64,000 nucleotides of DNA from Ampelomyces quisqualis (GCA_018398575.1 JAGTXZ010000019.1:1364001-1428000); one strand, 5' to 3'; positions 1 to 10,869 are shown, counted from the stretch's first letter. Notes: generated by a model not told the origin, from the letters alone. Numbers and translations are program-made.

Positions 1-571
1 CTTAACGTACTAAGTCTAGCTACTATTGCTAAGCCTAGGATTGCAGCCTATAAAGCCAATCTAACAGCAAGAAACGTATAAGAACACCTAGCATACGTTG
101 CTAAGCCTTAGGCTACAGCTTTTATAGCTAGTCTACAGGTAGAAAACGTTTAAGACATTAAAGAAGTGCAAGTAGATAATGCAAGCATTACGCGCAAGAT
201 AATAAAGAGATATTAACTCTATTTTAGTAAGCTGCTACCTTTACTCTTACTAAACAGACTTAAGCCAAGTTATCTATTCTACAACAGCTTTAAGAAGGCT
301 AAGAAAGAACACCTTAAGAGCTACAAGAAGACTAAGTTATAGACAGAAGTGCTAAGCTTTTAAGCAAGAAGAGAAGAGATCTAAATACTAGACTTAATAT
401 AGGTATACACCTACAAGCTAGACAAGTAGTCTTAACTTAAGAAGTGTAAGGCAAGGCTAGTAGTAAGAGGCGATTAGTAGAACAATGTGTTAGCCCTAGA
501 TACCTACGCTGCTATACTAGCTAGAAGATTGTTTTGCATACTTATAGCTATTGCTACTTAGTTTAACCTAG
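1..571 (+). pseudogene. Copia-1 pol, upstream part (integrase end to start of RT)
   Basis: This is a Ty1/Copia polyprotein relic that enters from the left edge of the window. A plus-strand frame near 425-570 gives the conserved start of the Copia reverse transcriptase, with KCKARLVVRGD, then DTYAA and LFCILIAIAT, broken by TAG and TAA at Gln positions. The same block occurs in Copia-2 at about 40.67-40.80 kb. The coding sense stops at 571, where Gypsy-1 was inserted, and resumes at 8449 (FNVTNAFVHA). The protein would have been part of a self-encoded capsid, protease, integrase and RT polyprotein. It cannot be functional. The 5' LTR and gag lie outside the window. Confidence 0.85.
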
Positions 572-853
572 TGTAAGAGGTTTGTATAGCAGCAAAGTTA
601 CAAGATAATAATAGTAGTATAGGTAGAAGTAAGTTAATTCCTGTTCTACAGCTTTAGTGCAGAACTGCTCTTTTGTAGATATAACTAGACGCGTGTCTTT
701 ATAACTAGAATGCACTAAGTCTACGCTAGCGTAGCGCTGTTAAGACGCTAGGGCAGCTATGCGTATTCTACGTGTGTAACAGCTAGAGTAGCGTTATAGT
801 AGCGCAGGCGCATTACTGCGCAACTAACAGCTCTACGCTATAGCATTCTTACA
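572..853 (-). repeat. Gypsy-1 LTR (3' LTR in element sense)
   Basis: This 282-bp direct repeat starts TGTAAGAGG and ends TTCTTACA, so it has TG...CA ends. It matches the LTR at 7319-8448 once the MITE is removed from that copy. Most differences between the two are C/T or G/A, as expected for RIP acting after insertion. Confidence 0.93.
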
Positions 854-872
854 ATTATTTCCTCCTCTCTAG
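854..872 (-). promoter_or_regulatory. Probable polypurine tract of Gypsy-1
   Basis: On the minus strand this reads as AGAGAGGAGGAAAT directly against the start of the 3' LTR. That is the expected position of the plus-strand primer for reverse transcription. It supports the minus orientation of the element. Confidence 0.6.
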
Positions 873-959
873 AATTGCTGTTCTAGTAATTTAATAACGT
901 TAGGTTTACTAGCGCGTGCCTAATATTATTGTTGTAGAGCTGTTTGCTGTAAAGCTGTT

Positions 960-2230
960 GTTGTGCTAAGACTAAAACTCTAAGTAAATTTAAGAAGCAG
1001 CTAGTAGCTATAGTAATAGTAGAAATATAGCAAAACTTTGTGTGCGTAATCTTCTCTGTTCTTTTAGTAACAACTATATTATTCTGCTACTACACTATCT
1101 ACTAGCTCTACGCTGTCGCAACCTTGTTATACCTATATTAATTATTATAAGCACTACGCTTGCCCTGCCTACTACTTCTACTATCCTTATAAGTAGTGTA
1201 ACGCTAGCGTTGCAACGTTGCTAACCTAGTGCTTAGGCTATACCTGTTGCCTGCTATAGTAGCATCTCTAATATTAAGTTAGCAATTTTAATTTACCTTT
1301 ACTACACTAAAGGCTTAAGGCTTACTAGCACCTATTATAACCTTATAGTTAGTAGCCTGCGCTATAGCCCTTGCTAGGGCAAGCAGAAGCCTTGTTCTAA
1401 GGTCCCTGCCAATTTTGTTAAGAGCTAGAATGCTATCTACTAGCAGTAGCAGCGCCTTACTACTAAGGAAAAGCCTAATCCTGTTATAGTTGCTGCGTAA
1501 GAGACGTTGCTGCGCTAGTAGACTAGCTTAGTAAAGCTTTTTCTACGCATAGAGGTTAAGCATAGGGGTTGTTGTTAGCCTAAGGGTAATAAGATCTAGA
1601 TTCTGCAGGTTAAGGTAACTAACTACCTGTCTACTGCAGTAGAAGGCATCCTTAACCTGCTGCAGGCTTAGGTAAGTTATTTTTCCTATTCCTTACAGTT
1701 ACTGCGCTAGCGTTCTAACAGCGTCTAAGCTAACCTTTCTCTTCTTAGTAAGGCTAACGCGCAGTCTAACTCTAACCTTAATATAGAAGAGGAGAAGTCT
1801 CTCTCTAGGTCTAAGCCTAGGTCTAAGGGTAGCAGCAGTAGTAGAGGTAAAAATAGAAATAAAACCTCTCCCTAGGAGAGCCCTAGCCCTGTGCCTTCTC
1901 CTAAGAAGAAGAGTAAGAGTAAGGCTAAAGCTAAGGCTAAGGCTAAGCCTAAGGCTAAACCTAAGCCTAAGCCTAAGCCTAAGAAGCGCCTGGCTTTAGC
2001 TAGTCCTGCTAAGGAGCCTGCGTCCAAGCGCGTTAAGGGCTTAGACCTGTTAGGTTGCCTAGTGCGCGCTGCAACAGCGTTAGCAAGGAGTAAGGTTCTA
2101 TTAGAGTTAGGTAATGTTGTTCTCTAGAAACAGCAGGAAGAGGTAGAAGATAGGGGGCTTAGTAATAATTTACTAGGCTCTCTAAGCTTCTATAAGGCTA
2201 ATAAGGATAATAATAAGTTCCTAGGCTAAG
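960..2230 (+). pseudogene. Lys-rich ORF antisense to Gypsy-1 gag-pol
   Basis: One plus-strand frame can be followed for roughly 420 codons from about 960 to a TAA at 2227-2229. It is broken mostly by TAG and TAA where Gln is plausible. The last part is open from 1891 to 2127. Composition: a hydrophobic Leu/Ile/Thr-rich start (1040-1200), a middle rich in Leu, Lys and Gln, an acidic and Ser/Arg patch near 1780-1850, then a strongly basic tract (1900-1990) of alternating Lys-Ala and Lys-Pro with KKRLA, which looks like a nuclear-localisation or nucleic-acid-binding tail. It lies inside the element, between the 3' LTR and the chromodomain end of pol, and runs against pol. I do not recognise the family. 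Minus-strand reading of the basic tract gives only Leu/Gly/Phe repeats, so the plus strand is the likely sense. Confidence 0.6.
1900..1990 (+). repeat. Hexanucleotide repeat coding for Lys-Ala and Lys-Pro
   Basis: About fifteen tandem copies of a 6-bp unit (AAGGCT, AAGCCT, AAAGCT and variants) encode an alternating basic tract. The repeat lies in the C-terminal part of the antisense ORF. Confidence 0.8.
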
Positions 2231-2282
2231 CTAGTAGTTGTGCTTGGCTGCGCTGCTAGAGCGCTAGCGGTGCGTTAGTAAG

Positions 2283-2345
2283 GCGCCTTTTTTTTCCTAT
2301 GTTTTTTTTTTCTTTTTGTTTTTCTTTCTCTCTCTTTTTTTTGTA
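2283..2345. repeat. Long polypyrimidine/polypurine tract
   Basis: About 60 bases on the plus strand are almost pure T with some C. On the minus strand they are A and G. The tract lies just after the end of pol (minus sense) and just after the end of the antisense ORF (plus sense), so it separates two convergent coding regions. It could be an internal purine tract or a shared 3' untranslated signal. Confidence 0.6.
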
Positions 2346-5300
2346 TATTAATTGTATAAGTAATTAATCTCCTCTCTAGTTATACTTCTCTATAAGTAAT
2401 TTGTCTATATCTTCTTAATTAACCTATTTGTTATATTCTAAGGGCTAGCCTTTCTATTTTACTAGGTAATTTACTAAACGCTTGTTACGCTTCTTTGCTA
2501 ATATAGCTTTAACCTTATAGCGTTATTGCAGCTTCTTGCTATTGTCTAGATTAACAGGCCTAGGTAAGGTTAACTCTTCTTCCTTCCTAGCTACAAATAG
2601 CTAGAGTAAGGAGGTATAGAATACTAGGTAGATTCTTATGTAGGACAGGAGTAAGATTCTAAAAGCTTATAAGCTAATTTACTCTTTTACTAGAAAGGGG
2701 CCTATCTAGTGCAGCAACAGCTTTCTGCTAGCGCTGCGCAGGCGGAGATGCTTTGTTAATAAGAAGACTATATCCTCTAGTTTAAACTCTTAGGGCCTGT
2801 GTTTTGTGTTGTAATATTGTTTCTAGTATTGTAAACTTTTGTTCTAGTAATTAGCCAAAGCGTCCCAAGTTTATATAAGCTTCTGCAACCTTTCTTTAAT
2901 GCTAGGAACTTTAGTAGGCGCTGTTGGCTTGCAGTTAAGGCGCAGATAGAACCTATAGTAAGCAAAGAATAAGGATACTCTTAATGTAGCCTGTCTAGCA
3001 TTATTGTATGCAAACTCTGCTAGTAACAAGAGGTGTACCTAGTTATTAGGTTAATTACCTACAAAAGCCCTTAAGTATTACTCTAGTATTTGATTTTAAC
3101 GCTCTGTTTGGCTATCTGTTTGTAGATAGAAGGTAGTGCTAAGCTAGCGCTTTACCTTCGCTACAAAGCAGAAGTCTACCTAGAACTAAAAAGTAAAGAC
3201 ACTTCCTTAATCTAATATAATACCTTTAGGTAAGCTAAAGAATTATACAACATGTTCTAAGAACAGATCTGCTAATTGTAAGGTAGTAACTGTTTTTTGT
3301 GTAGGGATATACTTAGCTATTTTTGTGTACCTATTAACTATAACAAGTATTGTGTTGTATATAACGCTGTAGCGCTTAGCAGGTAGTAGGCCTATAACAA
3401 AATCTATTATAATTTCTTACTATAGTCTCTAAGGTTAGGAAAGCGCGTTTAACACGCTAGTAGAGCGCTACTTAAGTAACTTTGTGCCTTAGCACACTAA
3501 GCAAGAGTTAATGTACTCCTTAAGCTCTTTCTTAAGCCTAGGCTAATAGTAGTATTAGGCTACAAGCTTAAGCGTTTTAGCCTACCTAAAATAGCTAGCA
3601 AGTAGATTGTTGTGATACAGCTTAAGGAGCTTAGCTCTAAGAGCTAGTTCTAGTAGAATATACAATTAGTTCTTAAACTAAAGGCTGCCTAAAGCGTTAA
3701 GCTTCTAGTGCCTTAGGCGTTTACTATTACCTTAACAGGTAGACGCTAGGGATTTAACGTCTTTGCGTATTATAACTGCTTCTAGGTTATTCTGTTATGC
3801 TTGTACATAGATCTTAAAGAAGAACTTAGAGAGTTCCTTATAAGCTAACCTCTCTAAGGCTGCAGCTCTTGCTTGTAACTGCGTAACCCTTTAGGCTATC
3901 ACTAGTCTGCTCTTAGGAATCTCTTAATTAGGGCTGTAGCTCCTAGCTGTTGCCTTAACGCTGTGCGTTAGGCTTTGTAACTGCGTAACCCTGTAGGTTA
4001 TTACTAGTCTGCTCTTAGAGTTCTCCTAATTAGGGCTGTAGCTTATAGCTGTTGCCTTAACGCTGTGCGCTAGGCTTATAGAAACATCTTTATTAAGATG
4101 TAGAGTGCCTACTTGCTGTTAAGCTATTGTCTAGCTTCTTACTAACGCTAGCTTCTTACTAGGTAGCTTAGCTTAGGTTTCTACTAGCTGCAACTTCTTT
4201 TGCAGTGCTAGCAACATATCTAATAGTTAAACATTTAGTGTGTTGCTGTTGTCTATAAGTTGCCTTAAAGGCCTATCTATAGGATTTGTCTTTCTAGACT
4301 AATACTTAATCTTAAAGTTATAAGCAGCTAGCTTTATTACCTAGCTAGCCTATCTCTTAAACAGGGTTAACATGCCTATAAAGCTGCGTAGGTTGTTATA
4401 GTCTGTCTATATTTCTAACTAAATTGCTAGCTTCTTAACGTAGTAACACTAGTGCTGCACTACTATAATAATAGCAAGGAGCTCTAGGTTATATATATAG
4501 TAGTTTCTTTCTGCAGGCAAGAGCTTCTTTAACTAGAAGGCTATAGAGTGCCAGTTCCTATCTGTATAGATTTAAGAGAAGATGCCTGCTACTCCCTAAA
4601 TAGAGGTATTAGTTTCTAACTTAGATAAGAGTGTATAATTGTAGTGCTGCAGGACAGGCGTAGTTGCAAACCTGTTGCATAGCTATTGCTTTGCTTTCTC
4701 TACAGCGTTAGGCTAGTTAAAAGGGCTAGACTTCTTCTCTTAAACTAATCCTTTTAGGAGATTAGTAATCAGGCTAATAATAACAGAGAAACTCTGTATA
4801 AAGCGTTAGTAGAAGTTTGCAAAGCCTAAGAAGACTTAAACATTCTTAAAGGACGTTAGCGTAGGCTAATTAATAACTGCGCAAACCTGTTCTAGATCTA
4901 TTGTAACGCTGTTAAGGCGCACAATAAACCCTAGAAACTTAACTTAGTTAGTAGTAAAGGTATACTTCTTTAAGTTAACAAAAAGACTATATTCTCTTAG
5001 CTTTGCAAGTATTTTTCTTACCTGTTTCTAATAATCCTCCCCCTTTTAAGAAAAGATTAGAATATTGTTAAGATAGACAACGCAAAAGATATCTAAATAC
5101 AAAGTTAAGGCTCTGTTAATATACCTCTAGAACGTAGCAGGCGCGTTAGTTAGCTTAAAGAGTATAACTATGTACTTAAAGTAGCTGTATTGCGTGCAAA
5201 ACGCTATCTTCTACTTATTGCCTTGCTAGATCCTAATCTAGTAATACGCGTTCTTAAGATTAAGCTTAGTAAACTTTACTAATCTACAGAGCTAATTAAG

Positions 5301-6190
5301 GGTCTCCCTAATTAAGAGAAGAGCTAATCTGTTCTTCTTAGTAACTTAGTTAAGGCCTTAATAATCTACGTAAAGGCGTAGCGTCCTATCTTTTTAGGCA
5401 TAAACAGAATAGGTGCTTCTACAGAGCTTGTGCTTTCTTAGATCTAACTTAGGCTCTGTGCTGTTGCTAAGTAGTTGCGCAGTACGCTTAGCTTCTTTAG
5501 TAAGAGGTTATAGAGTAGCCTATATAGAGCTGTAGTTCTTTCTTCTAACTTAATAGCGTAGTTGCCTCTATAGTGCTGCAGTAGCGCGTTAGTAGCGTTA
5601 CTATTTGCGACGTCTTTAAAGTCCTTAAGTTTAACAGGCTACAATAGGCATTCTAGAGAGAAAAACTATAGGCTGCCTACTAGGACTGCGTACACACTTG
5701 GCTTGTTATAGAAGGATACTACAAAGGTTTTAGTGTCTTTAACTCTTATTGTCTTAGTGTTAAGCTTGTAGCGCTACTGCTTTGATTTGCAGTTAATAAC
5801 AACGCGCCCCTCTTTTAGGCTTAGTAAACCTAAAATAACAGGTTGTGCTACATTAGCAATCTTGTATAGGATAGTAGTAAAGAACTTAGTTACACTCTAG
5901 TTATCCTCTATTGTTAGATAAGCTTAATAAGCGTAGAAGCTAGGCATAGTGCTTAAGTTAGGTAGACAAATAGTTAGCAGTGTTACGCTATTAATCTAAG
6001 AGAGGTCCTTAAGTAAGGCAACTCTCTTGTTAATTGTACTAAGTTCTACACTACTGTTAATTAGTATTTGTATAGGCTGCGCAGCGCTGTTGTTACGCAG
6101 CGTTCTAAGTACTTTAATATAATTCTCTTATTGTAATAGAACTTAGGCTGTTAAAGAGGAAGGTCTTTTTAGGCCTTCTTGTTTTTTGTT
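2346..6190 (-). pseudogene. Gypsy-1 pol (protease, RT, RNase H, integrase, chromodomain)
   Basis: Read on the minus strand this is a chromovirus Pol. The RT spans about 5700-4900. Its catalytic box at 5063-5074 reads YLNN followed by ILIFS where YLDD is expected, and the first Asp-to-Asn change fits a TG-to-TA RIP change. RNase H lies around 4750-4290. The integrase zinc motif is near 3490-3560 with SCLVC. The core has DFVIGLL near 3400, a LD-stop-GSVF block near 3220 and an ILEQYLR block near 3120. The C-terminal chromodomain (about 2525-2346) shows YKVKAIL and NYLVKQKG. Stops replace Gln or Trp throughout. A 102-bp in-frame duplication sits between RNase H and integrase. Confidence 0.88.
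3874..4077 (-). repeat. 102-bp in-frame tandem duplication in Gypsy-1 pol
   Basis: Two adjacent units, 3874-3975 and 3976-4077, start TGTAACTGCG and are alike apart from scattered, mostly C/T-type changes. 102 bp is 34 codons, so the frame of pol is kept. The unit lies in the linker between RNase H and the integrase zinc finger. Confidence 0.85.
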
Positions 6191-6199
6191 TGTATTAAG

Positions 6200-7310
6200 T
6201 TTAAGCTAGTAACAGGAGAAGAGCTGTTAAGCCTTAATCTACACTCTCTAGCCTAATAGCCTATTTTGCTGCAATAGTAGCAGGCATTAGTTAGCTTTAG
6301 GCTTAGGTTTATAGTGCTAGCGACACGCTGTTGTAGAGCTGTTGCGTCTAGTTTAGGCTGCAAAATTTTTCCTATACTAGGCGTTCTGTGTAAATAACAG
6401 TATAGTAATAGTATACTACTACTATAGCGCAAGTTGTCTTCTAGCGTTACAGCGCGTTTAATAAGTTCTCTGCAGGTAGTAGAGAACTTAGTGTAGTTAG
6501 AGAAAGCTACTCTAATCTCTAGGTAGAGTTTGCTGTACAAGTGTATTACTAGGTGTTTCTGCTTATACAGGGGATTTACCTAATTTTCTAAAGTAGATAG
6601 ATAGGCTGCGAATTTGTTTACTATTTAGCTATTCTTTTAAGATGCCTTTTAATACTACATAGTAACTTAAAGCTCCCTATTTATAAGGCTCTTAATCTAA
6701 TTAAGTAGAAAAGACATTATGTTGCGCTACGCTAGCGTTTTGCTTTTGTCTTTCTATTTCCTCTATATCTACATTTGTTAAAACGTGGTTTGTAGGTACT
6801 AGAGGGTAAAGGTAATCTTTTGGTCCTTAAGCTAAAAGGCTAAGAGATCTAATTGAAAGGCAATAGATAGCCTAGCCTTAAAGTCTTAATACTTCCTAAT
6901 TCTCTTGCCTTTAAAGACAGGAATTTTCTTAATCTTTAGCCTGCGCTCTAGTAGCGCTAATAGGTTAAGTTAGAGGCGTTGCGCTAGTAAGAACGTGTTG
7001 CGTCCAACTAGAGAGGTTAGTAGATCTAGTTTATTTAGAGCGCCTAAGGGCTGTTTAGGAGGAGAGAAAGGCTGTTTACCTGCTAATAATTGCTTCTATT
7101 AGCGTACTTCCTCCTTTAGAGTCTAAATCTTAGCCTACTCTTTAAGCTCTTAGCGCTAGCGCTTTAGCTGCGCTAAGCGTTTGCCTAGGCTAAGCATTAA
7201 TTTCTTATTAAGGGTGTTTTCCCTTAATAGGTTGGCTAGTAGGCTTAGGGGCAGATTCTAATCTATTGTTATTAGGTAACTAGGCCGCTATTCTTTTGCA
7301 AGGTAGAGGA
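6200..7310 (-). pseudogene. Gypsy-1 gag with CCHC zinc knuckle
   Basis: A minus-strand frame upstream of pol includes a 95-codon open piece (6253-6540). It ends in a nucleocapsid-type knuckle, CYYCSKIGY followed by a Cys, in which the His has become Tyr. The upstream part carries the capsid-like helical region. The protein would have formed the virus-like particle. RIP stops and the lost His make it non-functional. The start cannot be fixed because of the stops. Confidence 0.75.
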
Positions 7311-7318
7311 ATTAAAAC

Positions 7319-8448
7319 TGTAAGAGGTTTGTATAGCAGCAAAGTTACAAGATAATAATAGCAGCGTTAGGAAAATTTAAGATTAATCTGATTGGCCTAA
7401 TCGCTGCGACCTGCAGCAGCCCAACAGCGATACTGTCTACTAGACAATTCGCTAAAGTTGCCCTACTTACTTCTAGTTGCTAGCAAGTTGCTGGCGAGTT
7501 GCTAGCAACCCAACAGTATCGCTAGTGTCGCCAGTGTCACTAGTGTTGCCAATGTTGCCAATTTTACTCACGTGACTGTATTGCTGTATTTTCATAATTA
7601 CGTAAGTAACCTAAGAATACAAAATATAGAGCGGAATACCCTCTTTAAAATGCACTATTTAGACTTTTTTTAGCTACTCTAGTTATTAAGATATAGCGCG
7701 TTGAAGTTATAAACTTTTTTAAAAAAACTTCAAAGTACGTTTAACACAGTAGATCTCAACGCCCACACTATAATATATTAAGATAAAATAGTCCTAGAGT
7801 AAAATCTACACTTTAGTTACTATTTCTTTAAAAAAAAATATAATATATTATCTAGTTAAAGTGCTAGAGCTTTAGCGAAAACAAGCCTTAGCAAAGAACA
7901 TTAAAAAGTTACAAACTTTACTGCTGTGCATCTTAGCAACTAGAGCAGCTATAAAAATTCTAAATAGTGCGTTTTAAAGAGGGAATTAAGCTCTATATTT
8001 TAGGTTTTTAGAATAATTACGTAATTGCGCGGGTGGGGCAGGTGGGTCCAGTGGATCAGGTAGATCAATTTGGGCGTTTTTGTCTGATTAGGCGGCCAGA
8101 ACAAATAGGGGTAGCTAGGCACCGTAGACTACAGTCAAAAACTGTCTAGTCAACTGTTCTAACAATGTTGCTAATGTTGCGGATGTCGCCAACGTTGTGT
8201 TTTCCTAACGAGTACAAGTAGAAGTAAGTTAATTTCTGTTCTGCAGCTTTAGTGCAGAACTACTCTTTTGTAGATACAACTAGACGCGTGTCTTTACAAC
8301 TAGAATGCACTAGGTCTGCGCTAGCGTAGTGCTGTTAAGACGCTAGGGCAGCTGTGCGCATTCTACGCGTGTAACAGCTAGAGTAGCGTTATAGTAGCGC
8401 AGGCGCATTACTGCGCAACTAATAGCTCTATGCTGTAGCATCCTTACA
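7319..8448 (-). repeat. Gypsy-1 LTR (5' LTR in element sense), split by a MITE
   Basis: The LTR runs 7319-7364 and resumes at 8211/8213-8448. The 846 bp between is MITE copy 1, flanked by an AG duplication. Removing the MITE and one AG restores an alignment to the intact LTR at 572-853 without a gap at the joint. Confidence 0.93.
7365..8210 (+). mobile_element. MITE copy 1 (846 bp, TSD AG)
   Basis: This non-autonomous DNA element has ends CGTTAGGAAAA and TTTTCCTAACG, an 11-bp perfect terminal inverted repeat. The flanking duplication is AG (7363-7364 and 8211-8212), proven by comparison with the uninterrupted LTR at 572-853. It contains 9-bp iterons near both ends and an inner inverted repeat. 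No transposase-like frame is seen. It is less RIP-mutated than its host LTR, for example in keeping GGTGGGGCAGG. Confidence 0.92.
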
Positions 8449-9600
8449 CCTAGAGCTTAGGTAATTTAATGTTACAAACGCCTTTGTACACGCGCTAATT
8501 AATTAACTAATCTACATATAGATACCTAGAGGATATACTAGAGAAGGTTTTTAATCTGTACCCTACAAGCTATACTATATAATTTGCGACAGAGTATTTA
8601 TTTTCTTCTATGTAGATGATATTATCCTTGGCAATTACCTAGACAAGAGAGAGGCAGCAGACAAGGCTGTAGAAGAGTTACAGAAGAAGTATACTATTAC
8701 TAGAGGAGAACCTCTTAAGTAGTTTCTAGGACTAGAGGTTATTAGAGACTAAGAAGCCTAAAAGATTTAGCTATCTTAAGCAGCCTATATTAATAAGATT
8801 ACTAGACTTGCTACTAACTATATAGTACAACACAATGCCCTAATGTTACGCGTTAAACTGTTACTAAGAAAGGACCTAGCCTTAGCTGCTAAGATAAATT
8901 TATATTAATAAAAGATTAGCTTACTTTTGTTTGTAGCAGTAAACACACGCCTAGACGTTGCCTTTGCTACCTTACAACTCGCGCGATCCCTAACAAATCT
9001 AAGCCCTAAACACTAAAGAGCTGCTAACTACGTCCTCCTCTACCTACAACACACATAATCTCTAGGCCTCTAGTTTAGTAGAAACAACAAACTAGTAGTT
9101 GCTAGTAACGCGTTATTTGCAGATAACACAATAGACTAAAAGAGTTCTTAAAGATTTATCTTAAAGCTTTTTAGAGAAGTAATTGCATAGCGCGCAAATA
9201 AGTAAGATACTGTAACAACATTAATAACTAAAGCAGAACTACTCTTTCTAGCACAAGCAGCAAAGAAGGCATAGTTCCTTGCATAACTGCAGACTAAGTT
9301 AGGTATTAAACTTTAAGACTCTATAATTACAATCTAGTGCGACAACAAACAAACTATTTAGCTAGTTAACAAGAATACCTTCTAGTTAACAACAAAGCTC
9401 TAACACGTAGATATCTACAATTACTAGCTATAACAAGAAGTACAACAGAAGACGATTAGGGTAACCTATACGCCTACTAACAAGATAATTGCTAACAGCT
9501 TTACTAAGTTACTCCTAGCAAACAAGATGCGCTAGTTTCTAGATTACGTTAGCTTAGTTAATATTAGAGATAGGATTGTTGTTAAGCAAGGATAAATTGA
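8449..9600 (+). pseudogene. Copia-1 pol, downstream part (RT and RNase H)
   Basis: This continues the Copia-1 polyprotein after Gypsy-1. It starts with the FNVTNAFVHA block of the Copia RT. The catalytic YVDD motif at 8609-8620 is intact. RNase H follows, with an SNALFADN-like segment around 9100-9130, a CDNKQTI block near 9340 and the terminal NSFTKLL motif near 9500. Gln codons have become stops throughout. The frame ends near 9590. The joint with the 1-571 part is clean because the CCTAG duplication lies on both sides of Gypsy-1. Confidence 0.87.
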
Positions 9601-9960
9601 AAATTTACTTAACTAGATAGAGAGTATAGAGATTGCAGGCACTATATTAAGAAGCTATAAAGATAAGAAGACCTTACGTAGTAGCACAGAAAGACCTAGA
9701 GTTGTATAAGCAGAGGTTCTAGCTTAGAGCAAAGCTTAAGCTAAAGAGGTATATTAGATATAAGGTAGTATTTAACAGAAGGGAACAGAGTTAAAGATAG
9801 TACGTTTTATAGACTCTCTAGTCCTAAGGAAGACTAGGATAGAGAGACCTTCTGTCTTATCTCTTACAAGAACATACTACAGATACAACAATACACAAGT
9901 TGCACTCTAAACATTTTATTATATTATTAGAACTATTTATCTAACAACTAGGATATTAAC
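9601..9960 (+). other. Probable 3' untranslated region and LTR of Copia-1
   Basis: There is no coding sense after the Copia-1 pol frame ends. The position is where the 3' LTR should be, but the other LTR is outside the window, so the limits cannot be set. Nothing else is seen here. Confidence 0.35.
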
Positions 9961-10740
9961 CTTGTTAACCTTGCGTGTTAGACCCTAGTAGCCAGACTTG
10001 TTACTACTGCAAGACTTTGCCTAAGCAGCCCTAAGCTTGTTAACAAAGTTAGACTAGAGACTAGCAATTATATACTGCGTTAACAGCTGCTTAACCTTAG
10101 GATTACAAGTAAGCGCGTTACAAAGCAAAATAACTATAATCTTAAGGTAATTGTTAATCTAAGAAGTAATTAGAATTAACTAGAAAAGTAAGAGAATATA
10201 GCAGTTAACTTACAGGCCTGTACACAATGTAAGCGTCCTTGCACTAAGAGCAGGTGCTCTTACTATAAGTAATTTTACACTTAGACTTGTTACTCTTAAG
10301 CTAAGTAATAGCGCAGCCTAAATAACATAGTAGGTTAAGCTTAGCCTTAACAATAATATCTAGTCTATCCTATTACTAGTTAGCAACATACCTAGACTTA
10401 GCTTAGCGCCTTAGATGTAAAACTTATAATAGAAGAGTTAGTAGCATAACACTTAGCTAGAGAACTGCAAGAAGTATATAGACTTAGCATCTTTGTAAAT
10501 AGTAGCATAGGCGTAAGAGATGCGTAGGTTAATAAAAGAGGTAATGCGCAAGTAAGTATACAGAAGGTAAAGCTAGTGTAGTATATAGTACTACCTAAAA
10601 AGAGAAGTAAGAGTGCAGAATAACAGATCTAAGTAGAGTAATTTTTGTTTTAATAGTTGCGCAGGTCTAAGCGTACCTAGCGCTAGAGCAGAGGGATTAT
10701 GTAATAGGCTACTGCCTAGTTAGTCCTTAGTTATAGAAAA
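9961..10740 (+). pseudogene. Unassigned coding-like stretch with a Cys cluster
   Basis: A plus-strand frame with Gln-type stops covers much of this stretch. Around 10213-10290 it has several closely spaced Cys codons (CTQCKRPC, then two more Cys). This loosely resembles small Cys-rich modules in fungal repeat proteins, but the spacing is not diagnostic. The next part (about 10390-10600) looks helical and charged. It could be the N-terminal part of the Gypsy-2A gag or an independent relic. I do not recognise it. Confidence 0.3.
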
Positions 10741-10749
10741 ACCTTAGCT

Positions 10750-10826
10750 CTCTAAACTAGAACACTAAAAACGCTCTGGACTAGAACACCAAAAACGTTC
10801 TAGACTAGAACACTAAAATCCTTTAG
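10750..10826 (+). repeat. Three tandem 24-bp units
   Basis: Three consecutive copies of a unit like ACTAGAACACTAAAAACGCT (24, 24 and 23 bp) are present. Read in the plus frame leading into gag they encode a repeated LDQNTK-like heptad-scale motif once the stops are read as Gln. The full-length copy Gypsy-2B lacks this array, so the 5' part of Gypsy-2A differs from B. Confidence 0.75.
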
Positions 10827-10869
10827 ACTATAAAAACTCTTTAAGTAACAATTAGGATAGGACACAAAT

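Larger units (their letters stand above)
572..8448 (-). mobile_element. Gypsy-1, complete Ty3/Gypsy chromovirus nested in Copia-1
   Basis: The element is bounded by 282-bp LTRs that begin TGTAAG and end CTTACA. A perfect 5-bp target duplication, CCTAG, lies at 567-571 and 8449-8453. Gag and pol are on the minus strand, so the LTR at 7319-8448 is the 5' LTR. The order on the minus strand is gag, protease, RT, RNase H, integrase, chromodomain, a 1.4-kb 3' region and a purine tract next to the 3' LTR. The 5' LTR is split by a MITE. All frames are full of RIP stops, so the copy is dead. Without the MITE the element would be about 7.03 kb. Confidence 0.92.

Noticed and set aside
1042..1224. A 60-codon open frame as a separate small gene
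   Set aside because: It is an open piece of the longer antisense ORF in Gypsy-1, between two RIP stops, not a gene of its own.
1670..1699. A GTAAGT...TTACAG intron in the antisense ORF
   Set aside because: It would be only about 30 bp, too short for a fungal spliceosomal intron, and the frame is open across it apart from RIP-type stops.
2777..2965. A 62-codon minus-strand open frame as a gene
   Set aside because: It lies inside the integrase-to-chromodomain part of Gypsy-1 pol and is only a gap between RIP stops.
7365..8210. TIR motif TTAGG as a telomere-like sequence or telomere relic
   Set aside because: TTAGG occurs once per end and not in tandem. The copies have element-like ends and target duplications.
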